A stretch of DNA of 64,000 bases. Origin: Corticium candelabrum. Lineage: Eukaryota > Porifera > Homoscleromorpha > Homosclerophorida > Plakinidae. Both the position numbers and the translations under genes were made by a program. Position 1 is the first letter of the stretch. Every line of letters starts with the position of its first letter. The stretch covers positions 6,267,327 to 6,331,326 of the forward strand of contig NC_085095.1 in assembly GCF_963422355.1 (NCBI RefSeq), given 5' to 3'. This document shows, piece by piece, positions 36,601-63,599 of this stretch. The notes beneath the pieces are model-generated. The model made no database searches, had not been told where the DNA came from, and saw only the letters and a program-made list of their open reading frames with translations.

Positions 36601-38397
36601 TTCTTCTGATCAGCAACACTTTGCTGCATTTGATGTTCCATCGTTGCAACCTTTTGCTCCAAATTTCTGTTATCCTGATAAGCAAGACGACAGTCCTGCT
36701 GCAAACCTTGATTCTGCTCCATCAATGCTTGCTCTGCTCCTGCTTTCTCATTCAGTAATTGCCGTAAGTGAGAAACAGAATGATTGAGTTCCTTTTGTTT
36801 CTGCAAAAGTTGTTTTTCATGTTTTTGATGTTCTTCAAGTTCAGCTGTCAAGTTCTGACAACAACATTAATGTTAAATACATACAATAAAAAGTGTCACC
36901 TCTTTACCTTGAGAAATTTTCCACTTCGATTGGCTTCACCTTGATACTTATCTCGTTCAATTATTAGTTCCTGCACTTGTCTGGAATATTCCTCTTCTTT
37001 TGAATCTCTAAATCCCCCTTGATCCTGAGATTGAGGGTAATGTGGCAAATACGACCCTGCATGCTGCTGTCTTCTTTCATGATCACCAAAGTGTCTTCGT
37101 TCTGAAGTCAGTTCACCAGCCATTACACTCCCGTGTGACTGTACTCTATTTCTATGAGCAGATGGTGAATTGGCAGGAAAGATACTTGTTGTCGCCTTCA
37201 CTTCATCAACATGAAGATCGTGTTGAGACATTACGGCATTAGGTGGCCTACTTGACACGTCCCCTCCAGATTGAGCTTCACTACGTCTTCTACTGCCACC
37301 TTCACTATACCTCTCAAAACCAGAGCTTCTACTGTCACTTGGCAACTATCCACAACAAAAGTTTGTAATGATGTTTAACAATTTGCAATGTACAATTTCT
37401 ACTTACCGGCCAATCTTGTCGCTGCTTATCATCCCTGTGATAATGCTGATCATCATGAAATTGTCTTTCCAAACCAGTAGTTGCTCTAGAGGTATGACCA
37501 CTTCTTGATGCATCTAATCTAGCTTGCTCTCTGGGAGGATCAACGGAGCTCTCTGTTCCATTTCGATCAACAAACGCCAAGTTCTCCCTCCAGTCTTGCT
37601 CAACTTCTATATTCCCACCCAATAAAAGCAACTTAAAATCTACAAAATTGATTGTAACAAACTACCAACCTTGAAGTTGAATGTAGATAATTTGATTGTC
37701 ATGATCAATCACAACTGGTCGAGTTGGATACAGCTCTCCATTAACAACTAGCTGACAGTCACTGTATGTGCCACGCTTTACAGACGTCGGTGCAGACTTA
37801 AAGACTCCACTGTGATCATGATCATTCCATCGAAGTTGTACCTAAAAACAAAGCAAAAATCTAAATTTCAATAAATAAAATACACATTTTCAACTCATTT
37901 CAAAAATTAATTTCAGACCCTACTAACTGATTCCTAACGCCTATTGTATACAGAACAATATGATAAGTTAACTCATACCTCACAGCCCTAGCGCAACCCC
38001 TTGGGACCCCTTAATTAATACAAAAACGTACCGGACTATTCCTCAAGCGTCTTTGCAACCGCGTGTAAATCTAACCGTGCACTTGCCTGATCAAAAGTGC
38101 TGAACAAGAAGATTTCTCGTTCTATCGTTGGAGTAGATTTCTTCCACAAAAACGTCACCGTCGCCTTCCTCGCTGCTGCGATCGGTAAATCTGAGCCAGA
38201 AAAAGCAGCAGCCAGATGTGAGAAGAAAGGGAACACGTTACAACACTTCACATCAAAACTCATTTCCGCAATCGCAATCGCAAACCTCGAGCAGACCCTG
38301 CAGCTGCAGGTTGTCTGTAGCCTGTACACGACGTTATGTAATGTACTTGCAGAGTTTCCTTGTCCTCGACATCCTCTTTGCACAACGGGCAACGCAT
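29574..38397 (-). CDS. Gene C: zinc-finger/CBM48-like/coiled-coil/CAP-Gly protein, 1341 aa
   Basis: Twelve exons on the minus strand: 38286-38397, 38087-38190, 37670-37841, 37407-37606, 36908-37345, 36000-36854, 35880-35933, 34683-35159, 34564-34617, 29809-31255, 29705-29750, 29574-29640; 1342 codons in phase. Residues 1-25: C-x2-C-x12-H-x4-C finger, UBZ-like. About 47-129: beta-sandwich like AMPK-beta CBM48 (ATVTFLWKKS, IFLFSTFDQ, VQLRWND, GTYSDCQLVVNGELY, IIYIQLQ). About 130-345: polar, low-complexity. About 346-1150: long coiled coil. About 1258-1341: CAP-Gly (GSTVFLS, GKVAYLGKTRGD, EYVGVVFESP, GSDGSCPYFKC, KHGKLVPVEQV). The canonical GKNDG is replaced by GNIGGSDG, so EEY/F-tail binding is doubtful. 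It is divergent from ISCU. By layout it may be a microtubule- or polysaccharide-linked scaffold; that is inference. Confidence 0.8.
31343..31930 (+). pseudogene. Second DNA polymerase B relic
   Basis: It aligns with 1127-1189 plus 5570-6130 without the gypsy insertion: QQAQYI, then DYHYLYLH, HYYASPGVSWDALLKMTN and FKLLTDVDMH can be read in broken frames. It is in gene C's largest intron, opposite to the gene. The shared non-coding tail (ATTATTGGTTTCTTGTC near 31841) shows that the repeat unit includes sequence beyond the coding part. Confidence 0.6.
32609..32765. mobile_element. Near-perfect foldback MITE, 157 bp
   Basis: Arms of about 70 bases (AGACTCGTACCCAGTCCTCC...) form an almost perfect hairpin with a loop of only a few bases near 32685. 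A perfect 10-bp duplication, CATCAAACTT, flanks it at 32599-32608 and 32766-32775. It shares the terminal TAGACTCG with the 751-bp element in gene B. It lies in gene C intron 9, where its transcript could fold into a long hairpin. Confidence 0.85.
33190..33705. repeat. Dispersed repeat with CAGA/CA tail
   Basis: The unit at 33245-33325 (CCGAGATCAGAAATGAGC...GCCGTTCTAGAGAAATTTGAGC) reappears in reverse orientation at about 59685-59765. Here it is followed by CAGA and CA repeats at 33477-33694. It is not coding on any strand that I can support. A retroposon with a microsatellite tail is possible. Confidence 0.55.
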
Positions 38398-38678
38398 TGC
38401 GACCCTGCAACAAGCCACCAAACGGCAAGCAGACAATCCGGGACTCCGGAGATAGAGAAAGATGTCATGCTGTTGCCATATTAGGGCATAGGTCACGTGA
38501 ATTTGTTAGAGTAAACACATTGGAAACAAAAATACAATGCAATGGATATACAGAATATCAGATAACCAAAAGTCGCTTTACTGCTTGCACAAACTTTTTG
38601 AGTGGACCTTGGTATGTATTACACTTTTGGCCTAGAGATTGTTACCAATAAACTGCGCAAGCGCACAAACACAACACC
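38398..38678. promoter_or_regulatory. Divergent promoter region of gene C and ISCU
   Basis: The start codons of gene C (minus) and ISCU (plus) are 281 bp apart. An NRF1-like palindrome, TGCGCAAGCGCA, is at 38654-38665, one base from the vertebrate consensus and 13 bases before the ISCU ATG. No TATA box was identified. Confidence 0.5.
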
Positions 38679-39120
38679 ATGTCGTTATTGCGAACTCGTG
38701 CGTTTGCTCTCTTTGCTCGAAGTAGGTCACTGGCAAGAACGTGGTCACCAATTACAGCATCGTATCATAAAAACGTAAGGACACGGATGAGGCCCCATTT
38801 TAGGTACAATTTCCAAATCACTTGTCACGTATTGTGCAGGTAATTGATCACTACGAAAATCCGAGGAACGTTGGAAGCTTCGACAAAGACGATAAGAATG
38901 TGGGAACGGGTTTGGTTGGAGCTCCGGCGTGTGGAGACGTCATGAAACTGCAGGTGAGAGAAATGATATGAGAGTGAGAGAAATGAGATTGTAGTGTGTT
39001 ACACTTGTTGGTTAGCTAATGTATTGGTATTGTACGATAGACTGGATATGGCTCATAGTTATACTTCAACTCTAACAAGCTTTCTAGTTTCTACTTAATT
39101 AATTTAATTTTTAGAGTCAG

Positions 39121-39185
<65 letters not shown>

Positions 39186-42000
39186 TAGAAATGAAGTAGG
39201 GAGCTTGTATCGTTTTGTCACAACAGACAGTATTCAAGGCTGTTAGATGTGACGCCTTAGTTAAGTGTGGTGCTGATGGGTAGGTGACTGCAGAGGAGTG
39301 GTGGTTGGTGTTTCTGCATGTGTGTCAGTGTTCTCGCTAGAGTTACTAACTTAGTTTGAATGGAACGCTTTATTCCAATCTTTTATGGTCCAGGGTTTCT
39401 CCTGGACATCCTGGAACGTGGCAGGCCGCCTGGTTTAAAAAAAATGGGTGTGGCCACTTTTATACATGATCACTACGTGCTAATCCTTGACACTTTGTGA
39501 GCAATGAATCTATACTACTACTACTACTAAGTAGTGGGGTTAGTCGTTGTAGTGATGCTGTTGATCTTGTAACATCTGACTCACTGATATCGTTACTTCT
39601 AATATTTACTGTTATACTTGAGTAACGTAATTAGTTAATATTAATGCCCATTTGGTTTAATTAAAGGTGCCTGCTCACGATTCACCACGCATGCGCAGAC
39701 ACTCCCACAGACACACCCACATAAACTTGAAAACGTGCCACGTTGTGTCATAACGAAGCAGAGCAAGCAAACATCTTAGGTTGCACCACGTTCTATGACA
39801 TACAGTCTTTATTCCTAGGGCAAAGAGAAAGGCCAATCGCGTTCTTGTCCACCACAGCAGTTTTGCTCCTCGTACTTGACATTTCAATAAAGCTAACGAC
39901 AAGTATGTTAGGTTCCTTATCTACAAATTTACCATTACCATCTTGAAATAGCTTGCCGTTGAACAACAAAGTGCTTTGTCGATCGTTGTCTTGTTGCACG
40001 TGACCCAGAAATGGGAGGAAACTAGAGCATTATCGTACTATTGTGATGGCATCCGAAACTCAGAGCGTGAAAGTAGCCATGTAGAGGTGCCGGACGCGCC
40101 GACAATGCGGATTGCTCATCTATCCTGCATGATAGCTACCAGCCTCAAAGTTCCAGACCCATTTTCGGGTTACATGCAACAAGGAAAAGATTGAGAAATC
40201 GCTTTGTTGTTCAACAGCAAGCTATCTCAAACTGGTATGGTAAATGTGTGGATAAAGGCACGATTTCAAGTTTGCGTGGGTGTGTTTGCGCATGCGCGCG
40301 AATTCGTGAAGCGACACTTAACTAAAAAGTTGGAGTAAACCCTGTGGTCATTACAAGCCATCTATGATATATTCTAGCAGTTTATGAAGGTGAGAGCAAA
40401 ATGTAATATGTCAAAAGTCATGCACTACATGTACAGTTGTTTTAGGTATGAGCCATTAGAAACGGGACTTTGTAATGGTCACGTGACTGAGCGAATGTCA
40501 TACTCAAAGACATTGAATTAGTACTGGGTCTGCATGACTGTGTACGTGTGTGGATGTGTGACTATGTCAAGCTCAGAATGTGCCACACCTCCATTGTTGT
40601 CCAATCCATAGGCGATGCAACGGGGGGGGGGGGGGGGACATACCAACAAATTCAACTAACACTATAGTGTTAATGTTGGTTTCCTGTCTTTGCTGTGTAG
40701 CATGCACATACACATGATACATTTAGCCTTGTTGTGCAGAGCCAGGCCCCCTTAACCAAATCTAGGTTCTTACACCTATGCAATCAGAGAGCAGTATTGC
40801 ATTGGTTGTACAATGCAACGTGGTTAAACCACAGACAATGGTTGAACTGCCGATCACAACTGCCAGCATTCATGAAAGAGTTTCACTATCATTCGTGTTG
40901 CAATTCCCAGCTCTTGTCAGAAATAACGACAGAAACTTACCAGTCTGCAACTGCCTGTGCGAAATCAATCGTTTTCCTGGCTTACAACATTTATATGGCA
41001 ACCTAACATTGTGTAACCGTGAGTGATAAGCATGTCCTGTATGTCTCAAGCCAGCCAGAATAGAGCATAACATGTGTTAGTGGGCATGCTCAAAGTAAGC
41101 GTGGTTACGTGCCAATAGAATTTACCAAACAAAGTAGATTGTCAACAACACATGATATCTCTCGGTTAGGCAATACAGTTAAAACATTGAGCATACCCGC
41201 CTACAATCACAACCGCTGGAGCATACAGGCGAAACACCAGTCACTTTGTATGATTTTAGATATTTTTGTATAGATTTTACAGGTGTAGTGTGCTTAGACT
41301 CAACATGACATGTAAATGCGTAATACCTCAACAATCAAGTTACTGTTTACCTGTTCAAAGTGGCTCATAGCTGTGGAAATGAGGGTGAAAACACAGCTTC
41401 AGTATACACAGCAACTATCCATGAAATGAATGCAATTTCTTTTGTCAATAAGCGTTTGCAATAATTTTTGGGCGTGGCCATTGTTCATTTTTATATGTAC
41501 TTACCAGACATCTTGTCTTGTCTGTCTTGAGCTTGTAAACAATTAAATATTAATTAATTAATTATTACTTTATTCACGTTACTACTTATCAGATCAAAGT
41601 TGAGGACGGGAAGATTGTTGATGCAAGATTTAAAACGTTTGGCTGCGGCTCGGCGATTGCGTCCAGTTCGCTAGCTACAGAATGGGTGAAAGGGCGCACT
41701 GTGAGTCTCCACACGTATCACTCATCGCACACTTACTCCTTACACAATTTGACTTGTAGACCGAAGAGGCAACAGACATCACCAACTCTGACATTGCGAA
41801 GGAGCTCTCGCTCCCTCCAGTCAAGCTTCACTGCTCAAGTCTGTCTACCCATCTTGCCTTGTATTGTGTTACTCAATTAGTGTTTCATTACAGTGCTAGC
41901 CGAGGATGCAATCAAAGCAGCATTGAACAACTACAAACTGAAGCAGCAGGAAGAAGTGGACACGACAGCAACAGCAGCAGCTGCTGCTGCATCCAGATAG
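38679..42000 (+). CDS. ISCU: Iron-sulfur cluster assembly scaffold ISCU, 167 aa
   Basis: Exons 38679-38774, 38840-38953, 41593-41700, 41760-41838, 41894-42000 total 168 codons including stop, the same length as human ISCU. Exon 1 is an Arg/Ser/Ala-rich mitochondrial targeting sequence. The mature part has YENPRNVGSFDK, the three cluster ligands in PACGDVMKLQ, FGCGSAIASSS and LHCS, and the LPPVK motif bound by the HSPA9/HSC20 chaperones. It assembles 2Fe-2S clusters with NFS1-ISD11, frataxin and ferredoxin in the mitochondrial matrix. The donor after exon 4 (GTCTGT) is weak but required by the frame. Intron 2 holds a TG microsatellite (39124-39183) and a DNA transposon. The C-terminus ends in an Ala-rich tail. 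Confidence 0.97.
39124..39183. repeat. (TG)n microsatellite in ISCU intron 2
   Basis: Thirty uninterrupted TG units. Confidence 0.95.
39665..40317. mobile_element. Non-autonomous TTAA-type DNA transposon, copy 2
   Basis: TTAA flanks both sides (39661-39664 and 40318-40321). The left end AGGTGCCTGCTCACGATTCA is mirrored by the right end (...TTCGTGAAGCGACAC), with further inverted matches around GCATGCGC and AAACTTGAAA. It is homologous to 8142-8891 and encodes no transposase. It lies in ISCU intron 2. Confidence 0.75.
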
Positions 42001-42255
42001 CAACTCTAGGCTTCTGTTCCACAACAGGTACGTACCTACGTACACCCAATAGCTTATGAAGTCAAATAGTTTGGTATATAGACTATATGCGGCATCATAG
42101 ATGATTACTTGGGTTGATATACTAGCATCAGTAATTAGTGTCTCCACAAGACTTATTGTACTTGCAATACAAGAAATAGTAAAGCTGCAGTCCAGGTGTA
42201 TCATTGTATCCTTCTTTCAAATGCTCTTCCATTCGTTGTGTGTGTGTGTGTGGGG

Positions 42256-42701
42256 GGGGCGGGCGGTGGAGCAGATGGTAGAGCGTTGGTGATGACATCC
42301 GGGATCTTGTAGTCCGTGATGAGGGTTGAAGGTTCAATCCTGGTGGAGGCGACACTGTCACAGTTTCCTTGACCAAGAAACTCACCCACACTTGCTTCTC
42401 TCGACTCAAGAGTATAAATGAGTACCTGGTCATTGACTGGGGTGGACAAGACCGCTGACTTGGCAGCAACATCATGCAGCAGACGGGTACATGTGGGCCT
42501 TGGTGTTCAGTCCCAGAGCTGTGCCATTGTCAGTGCCCCTGGATGACTCTGGCCAAGCTCCAGGTGGATTGTAGTGCTGGCCCCAAGACTCCATGTAGCG
42601 CATGGAGGCCCTGTCCCTAGAGGCAGGGGAGCTATCTCCACAACTGGCCTCAAGGTCGACATCGAAAGACGTGGAGGGCTTAACATTTGTCCCTTGTGTG
42701 T
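42256..42701 (+). mobile_element. tRNA-derived SINE, subfamily 1, copy 1
   Basis: Head: GCAGATGGTAGAGCGTTGG (A box) and GAAGGTTCAATCCTGG (B box). Body: ACTCAAGAGTATAAATGAG and a long 3' unit ending GGGCTTAACATTTGTCCC. It closely matches 57505-57936. It is preceded by a short TG run (42238-42252) and followed by another (42702-42755). It lies between the 3' ends of ISCU and RPL13A. Confidence 0.85.
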
Positions 42702-42703
42702 GC

Positions 42704-42758
<55 letters not shown>

Positions 42759-42819
42759 AGCGATTCATGTGATAGTGTCAACGAGGATGATTAACTTTAT
42801 TCAATTGAACGTCAACAGT

Positions 42820-43272
42820 CTACAAGTGACCATACTGCTCAAGCACTTGGTCAATAGGCTTCAATTTCTGTGCTTCCTGTTGTAAAGCTTGTTGCTTCAG
42901 TTTCTACAGACACTGGAGTGTAAGCAGCATAACGTTCGGAAACCATGACAACCACAAACCTCCAATCGCTTCTTGTTCTCCCAGTAAACTTTAGCCTTAG
43001 CTTTCCGCTTTTCCTCCAAAGTCGTTACAACATCCTATAACAAATAGTTGATATCAATGCATACAATGAGCAAACTGAACATATGCAGTCAACGTACCTG
43101 GTACTTCCAACCAACCTCATGTGACAATCGACCCAAATCACAAAACTATAACAGACCAGACTGGTGTAAAGCAGTATGGACATCAGATGTCATACAAACA
43201 TCACACAGGTTGGAGTTGGGGAGCAATGTTGCAAGTCAATGCCTGCCTACTTAGTTGAGCAACTGACTGCAT

Positions 43273-43336
<64 letters not shown>

Positions 43337-44561
43337 ATACCCTTCGTCCTGGTCTCAACTTCAACACTTTGAGAGCAGCCGGGACAACCATCCGCTTTTG
43401 CTGTAACAGTCCATTGCATAATTCTATGTCACAATTATAGACAAAAGGTCTTGATACTTACTTTGTCATATGGTGGTGGGATGCCGTCGAACACCTTCAA
43501 ACGGTTCAGAGCCTCCGTGCCTCGCTTTGTCTTGTGAGGGATCATACCTGTAGATACAACACATATACCAATCCAGCTTACAGTAGACTATTGTATTGGA
43601 GGGATGCATCTCACAATACACTAGACTATTGTATTGGAGGGATGTATCTCACAATACACTAGAATATGATTGGAGGGATGCATCTCACAATACACTAGAT
43701 TATTGTATTGGAGGGATGTATCTCACAATACACTAGAATATGATTGGAGGGATGCATCTCACAATACATTAGACTATTGTATTGGAAGGATGCATCTCAC
43801 AATACATTAGACTATTGTATTGGAGGGATGCATCTCACAATACATTAGCCTATTGTATAGGAGGGATGCATCTCTCTGTTGGTGTCCACAACACAACATA
43901 CAAAATTTAAAACCACTGCACTCTACCTCTCACTGTCTTAAAGAACACACGACTTGGAGCACGAAAGTGAAACGGTCCTCTTGAGGGCTTTGTTGCACAG
44001 CGCTTGCGCAAATACTTGAGAAACTTCACTACACACACCCAACAATACACCAAAACCCTCTCCAAACCTGATCAATACAACACCACATTTATTTCTGTAG
44101 AAACTCCCACTGATGTTGATCTGCTCGCATCTAACCACGATAATCCTTTGCCCTTCAGACCAAAAGCACAAACATTACTCTCTAACGTGACGAAAGATAC
44201 CAGAATGAGTACCTGTTAGAATACACTTTGCCACGACTGACGCTAATCGACCCAAAAGATGGCCTTTTGCATCAATCAGAACAACCTAAACGACGAGAAA
44301 CGATGAGGCCAAATCATCACGTGCACCCAATGTGGGGCCCCACCTCATTAACACAGCTCTAGTGTTACTATAAATTTATTACTTAAACGCGCAATAAAAT
44401 AAAAGACTCTGATTCAAGAAACGAGCGTATTTCGTCGATCGCTTGTAAGTTTGTCGCACCACGTGGCATCAGTAAGAGGGCCCCACCACAACCAATTAGC
44501 ACAAATATTAATTTCCAACTCTGACAACACTATACACGTCGCTAACCTTCTCAAACCCCAT
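42820..44561 (-). CDS. RPL13A: 60S ribosomal protein L13a (uL13), 202 aa
   Basis: Nine exons on the minus strand: 44547-44561, 44213-44285, 44087-44152, 43927-44028, 43462-43547, 43341-43400, 43098-43145, 42960-43034, 42820-42903; 203 codons including stop (human: 203 aa). Landmarks: [88 protein letters not shown] and [14 protein letters not shown]. The 5-codon first exon (MGFEK) is the least certain part. It was chosen because it ends at a GT donor in phase and lies at the expected distance. The product is a cytosolic large-subunit protein. Introns hold a CA microsatellite (43265-43335) and a minisatellite. Confidence 0.96.
43586..43878. repeat. Minisatellite, 36-38 bp unit, about seven copies
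   Basis: Tandem units of the form AGACTATTGTATTGGAGGGA followed by TGCATCTCACAATACACT, with some copies two bases shorter (AGAATATGATTGG). It lies in an intron of RPL13A between exons 4 and 5. Confidence 0.9.
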
Positions 44562-44650
44562 GGCAAACGCTGTTTTGCGAAGCAACTAAGAGCAGACCAA
44601 ATCGTGCGCATGCGTAGAAGGTCTATCATCGATTCATTCCAAATGTTAGG
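44562..44650. promoter_or_regulatory. Compact divergent promoter of RPL13A and Ashwin
   Basis: Only 89 bp separate the two start codons. A near-palindromic NRF1-like site, TGCGCATGCGTA, is at 44605-44616. Each gene's transcription start must lie in this gap or in the other gene's 5' sequence. Confidence 0.5.
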
Positions 44651-45258
44651 ATGTCGGAGTGGGGCGTGGTCGTCGAGTGTGACCTTCTGCGCCCCGAATC
44701 ATTGTCTCAAGACGAGCTAGTCGTGCGTCTGAGGAAGGCTCGCGTTCCGTTCTCCGGGACGAACGCAAGTCGCGACGATCTGATTGAATTGTTCTACAAA
44801 CACGTCACTCCTCGCCCTCAGAGAAAACTAAAAAACTCAAGAAACGGCAGACGCATGGAAACAGACGAAAAAATCGAAAACAAATCGTCTGCCGTGCACG
44901 CCAAGTCAAATCTTTCTCGTAAAAGGTGAGAACATTATGTGACGTGTTTTGTGACGTCATAATATTGTTATTAACTTTCAGACAAAAAGTGTCTCCTATG
45001 CCGGACGACCGGCCTGAAATGAAACGGAGCATTCCTGGAGGTGTGACGTCATCGAGAACAATTAATATTAGACATCGTGGTGACAATATGAGAGTAATTG
45101 GTAATGATGAGGCAAATATAGAGAGTCAAGGGGTAGTGACATTGAATAGGAAGCGAACGGCATCAGAGGCCATGTCCGATCTGAGTCTGTCTCCGGATTG
45201 TAGAGAGGACAGTGCGTGCAAGCGAGCTTTCAAAGTGACACCAATTGAGTGGCCGTAG
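44651..45258 (+). CDS. ASHWIN: Ashwin homologue, 183 aa
   Basis: Two exons, 44651-44925 and 44982-45258, with a 56-bp GT-AG intron; 184 codons including stop. The N-terminus (LLRPESLSQDEL, RDDLIELFYKHVTPRPQRKL, NGRRME) aligns with vertebrate Ashwin (HPELLSQEFL, KDSLTDLYVQHAIPLPQR, WGKMME) and the last residues, PIEWP, match the conserved VTWP end. The middle is basic, Ser-rich and likely disordered. In vertebrates Ashwin (C2orf49) is a nuclear subunit of the RTCB tRNA ligase complex. It is shorter than the human protein (232 aa), the difference lying in the disordered middle. Confidence 0.9.
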
Positions 45259-45810
45259 ATTTAGTTTTGTGTATAGATTTTTTACAATATTGAATTGTAA
45301 TATTGATTAGTATTATTGAATACATACAGTGTCACGTGTCTAAGTTAAATTTCTGTGATGCACAATAGTAAAATCGTATTTTTCAACCGCAGAAATAGTA
45401 TCAATAAAAACAGAAAAAATTGAAGTTGACTGAACATGTAGTTATAGCATTTTTATGTTGTGCTTTCTCATATTTCTAGTAGGTCATGATCACTAAGGTG
45501 TATGTACCAGAAATATATTTTAATTAATGTTTAAATATTTTTTAGAAATCTATAGTTTTAACCTAATTAAGTTAATAGAAGCAATGCATTGCAAAGTACA
45601 ACAACTACAGTCAACGGCACCACATTTTCTGTCCCCTACCGTCTTGTAATATACGGGGTTTTAATTATCCGGGCGTTATAAATACACACCCACAAATGTT
45701 TTATCCGGGTATTGTGTAATTATCCGGGTATTTTTTAAACTGGGATTTCAAAACGAGCGCGTTTTTTCTTCGTTTTTCTTTATACAATAGCTACAACTTA
45801 TGTGTCTAAC
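45259..45810. other. Intergenic Ashwin-TTK, presumed TTK promoter
   Basis: AT-rich sequence with three copies of a TTATCCGGG motif at about 45665-45732. No coding sequence. The 3' end of Ashwin and the start of TTK transcription should both fall here. Confidence 0.5.
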
Positions 45811-61442
<15,632 letters not shown>

Positions 61443-61601
61443 TGTCATTGCCTCTAAGTTGTAAGTAACCAAACATGCAAACAGCATATGTACAGCAAGT
61501 AAAATCGACCGACATTAATTGTTCTGTTGCGTTGGGTTGAGACAGTAACATATATAGCTATTTTTGAACAGCACCTATGCGAGACAGTAGATGTGAATTA
61601 A

Positions 61602-62018
61602 TTAATCCCACAGTTTGATGAGTCCATCCCAGCTACACGTGATCACTTTCGATGTTTCGTGTGGCAGCCACTGACATCCGATGCAGACCTGGTCGTGAGC
61701 CTTGATTTTACTGTATATAATTGATATTAATAACTTTGATTTTTGTGTGGGTTCAACCGTTGTATGTGCTTGCCTGAATAGGCGCGTTGTTTTCCAATCC
61801 CAGATGCAGAGGCGGCCGTCTGATTCTCCAGATATCACGTACCTGAAATGGAAGGTGAGTTAGTGAGAATTGGGGAGGTGAGAGGAAGGTGTTCGTACGA
61901 TCCATCAGGTGAGAAGCCGATCTGACAAGCGTAGCCAGCAACCTGCAGAGGAGAATAGAATGGTTGTCCAGGATTGATACACACGCACACAGTCACACAC
62001 ACAGACACACACGCACAG

Positions 62019-62050
<32 letters not shown>

Positions 62051-62067
62051 ACACACACACACACACA

Positions 62068-62124
<57 letters not shown>

Positions 62125-63599
62125 GCACAAATCCCCTACAATGTGTCCTTTGAACGTCTTCCTCCTGTGCTCCCTCATCTTATTCAAAGCACCATAAACA
62201 ACAATCTTATTGTCCATCGACTGACACGCCAACCATTTCCCTGCAACACAAACAATCCATCAGAGAGACAAACCACAGCATCCACCACAAAGGCCAACAC
62301 CAGATTCTCACAGTCCAACAGTCAGACATCATAACAAACAAGTCAAAAGCAACACAAATGTTTACCTCATTCAAGCGTCTACCTACATGGTATACACACC
62401 ACTAAGTGATTTCTGTCTGTCCCGACCATCTGCCTGATGCTACTGCCTGTTAATCAGTCTGTCCGCCTCCAATTACTTCTGGAATGAGACTAACCACTTG
62501 GAGAGAGAGTGACACTTGGCATTGAGTGCATCGTTGGGTCAGCAATGTATTTACTGTCCACTGGAATGTCCCTGGATAACACAGGTAGATGAGTGGGCGT
62601 GGTCATAGATTGTGATGGTTGGGATGCTTACCATTCCCAGACACGGATTGTTTTGTCGTCTGATGTCGTCACGATTCGTCGGTTTTGATCGATGAATGTG
62701 GCTGTGTTGACAGCGCCAAGATGTCGGTCGTACTCCTGGACGATTTCTCCTGATCGGATGTCCCACTGTGTCATACATATAGGCAGTCGGGTCACTACAT
62801 GAATTGACTAACTTTGGGAACTATCTATTGTATGTATATCATTATTATCATTTAATATATTTATATATTGTTATTTATAATATTTTAATAATTTAATAGT
62901 ATTATATTTATTTTATTCAACAACTTTATTGATATCAATATTTACTTGTTGCTATTAAATTTTTTAACAATTTAGTTACATTTTAATATATTTATATATT
63001 TCTATTAAATTTTTAAATAATTTAGTTAATAAATTATTTATTTTTATTAATATAATAATTTTTTAATTGTTTAAATATATATTTATATATAACAATTTAA
63101 TTTTTAACAATTTAGTTAATTTTTTATTTATAATTGTTATAATTATTTTTAATTACTTAATATATTGCAATTTCAATTTTTAATAATTTAGTTAATTTTT
63201 TATTTATAATTATATAATTATTTTTATTGATAATTATATAATTATTCTTAATTATTTAATATATTGTGATATTTAAATTTTTTAAAATAATTTAGTTAAA
63301 TTTTATTTATAATAATATAATTATTTTAATTATTTAATATATCAGTATTTAAATTTTTAAAATAATTTAGTTAATTTTTTATTTATAATTACATAATTAT
63401 TTTTAATTATTTAATATATAAATATCTAATTTTTAAAAATAATTTAGTTAATTTATCTATTTACAGTACATTATATTTTTTAAAAATTTTAATATATTTG
63501 TATGTTGCTATTTAAATAAAATAAAATTTATCTTGTGATCCTACATACAGTGACGAGCTTCTTGTCAGCCTGACCAACCACAAAGAGATGCTGTTTGTC
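61602..63599 (-). CDS. CDC40: Pre-mRNA-processing factor 17 (CDC40), C-terminal exons; gene continues past the window
   Basis: Exons on the minus strand: 63549-63599, 62632-62765, 62495-62571, 62140-62240, 61899-61942, 61774-61842, 61602-61710, all in phase. They encode the last WD40 repeats: [109 protein letters not shown] and the end WDGLIKLWD, which are near-identical to human PRP17. CDC40 is a spliceosome factor for the second catalytic step. The intron at 61711-61773 uses a GC donor (GCAAGC). Upstream exons, including the N-terminus, are not in the window. Its stop is 160 bp from TTK's. Confidence 0.95.
61978..62125. repeat. (CA)n microsatellite in a CDC40 intron
   Basis: CA run with GA and GC breaks, filling most of the intron between the exons at 61942 and 62140. 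Confidence 0.95.
62820..63540. repeat. AT-rich low-complexity DNA in a CDC40 intron
   Basis: Recurrent phrases such as AATTTAGTTAATTTTTTATT and TTATTTAATATAT at roughly 60-120 base spacing suggest a decayed tandem array. Not coding. Confidence 0.8.

Noticed and set aside
38097-38651. 184-aa plus-strand frame across the gene C/ISCU promoter
   Set aside because: It is the shadow of gene C exons 1 and 2 on the opposite strand, with no similarity or splice support.
44805-45086. Minus-strand 93-aa frame
   Set aside because: It is antisense to the two Ashwin exons, whose plus-strand product aligns with the family at both ends.
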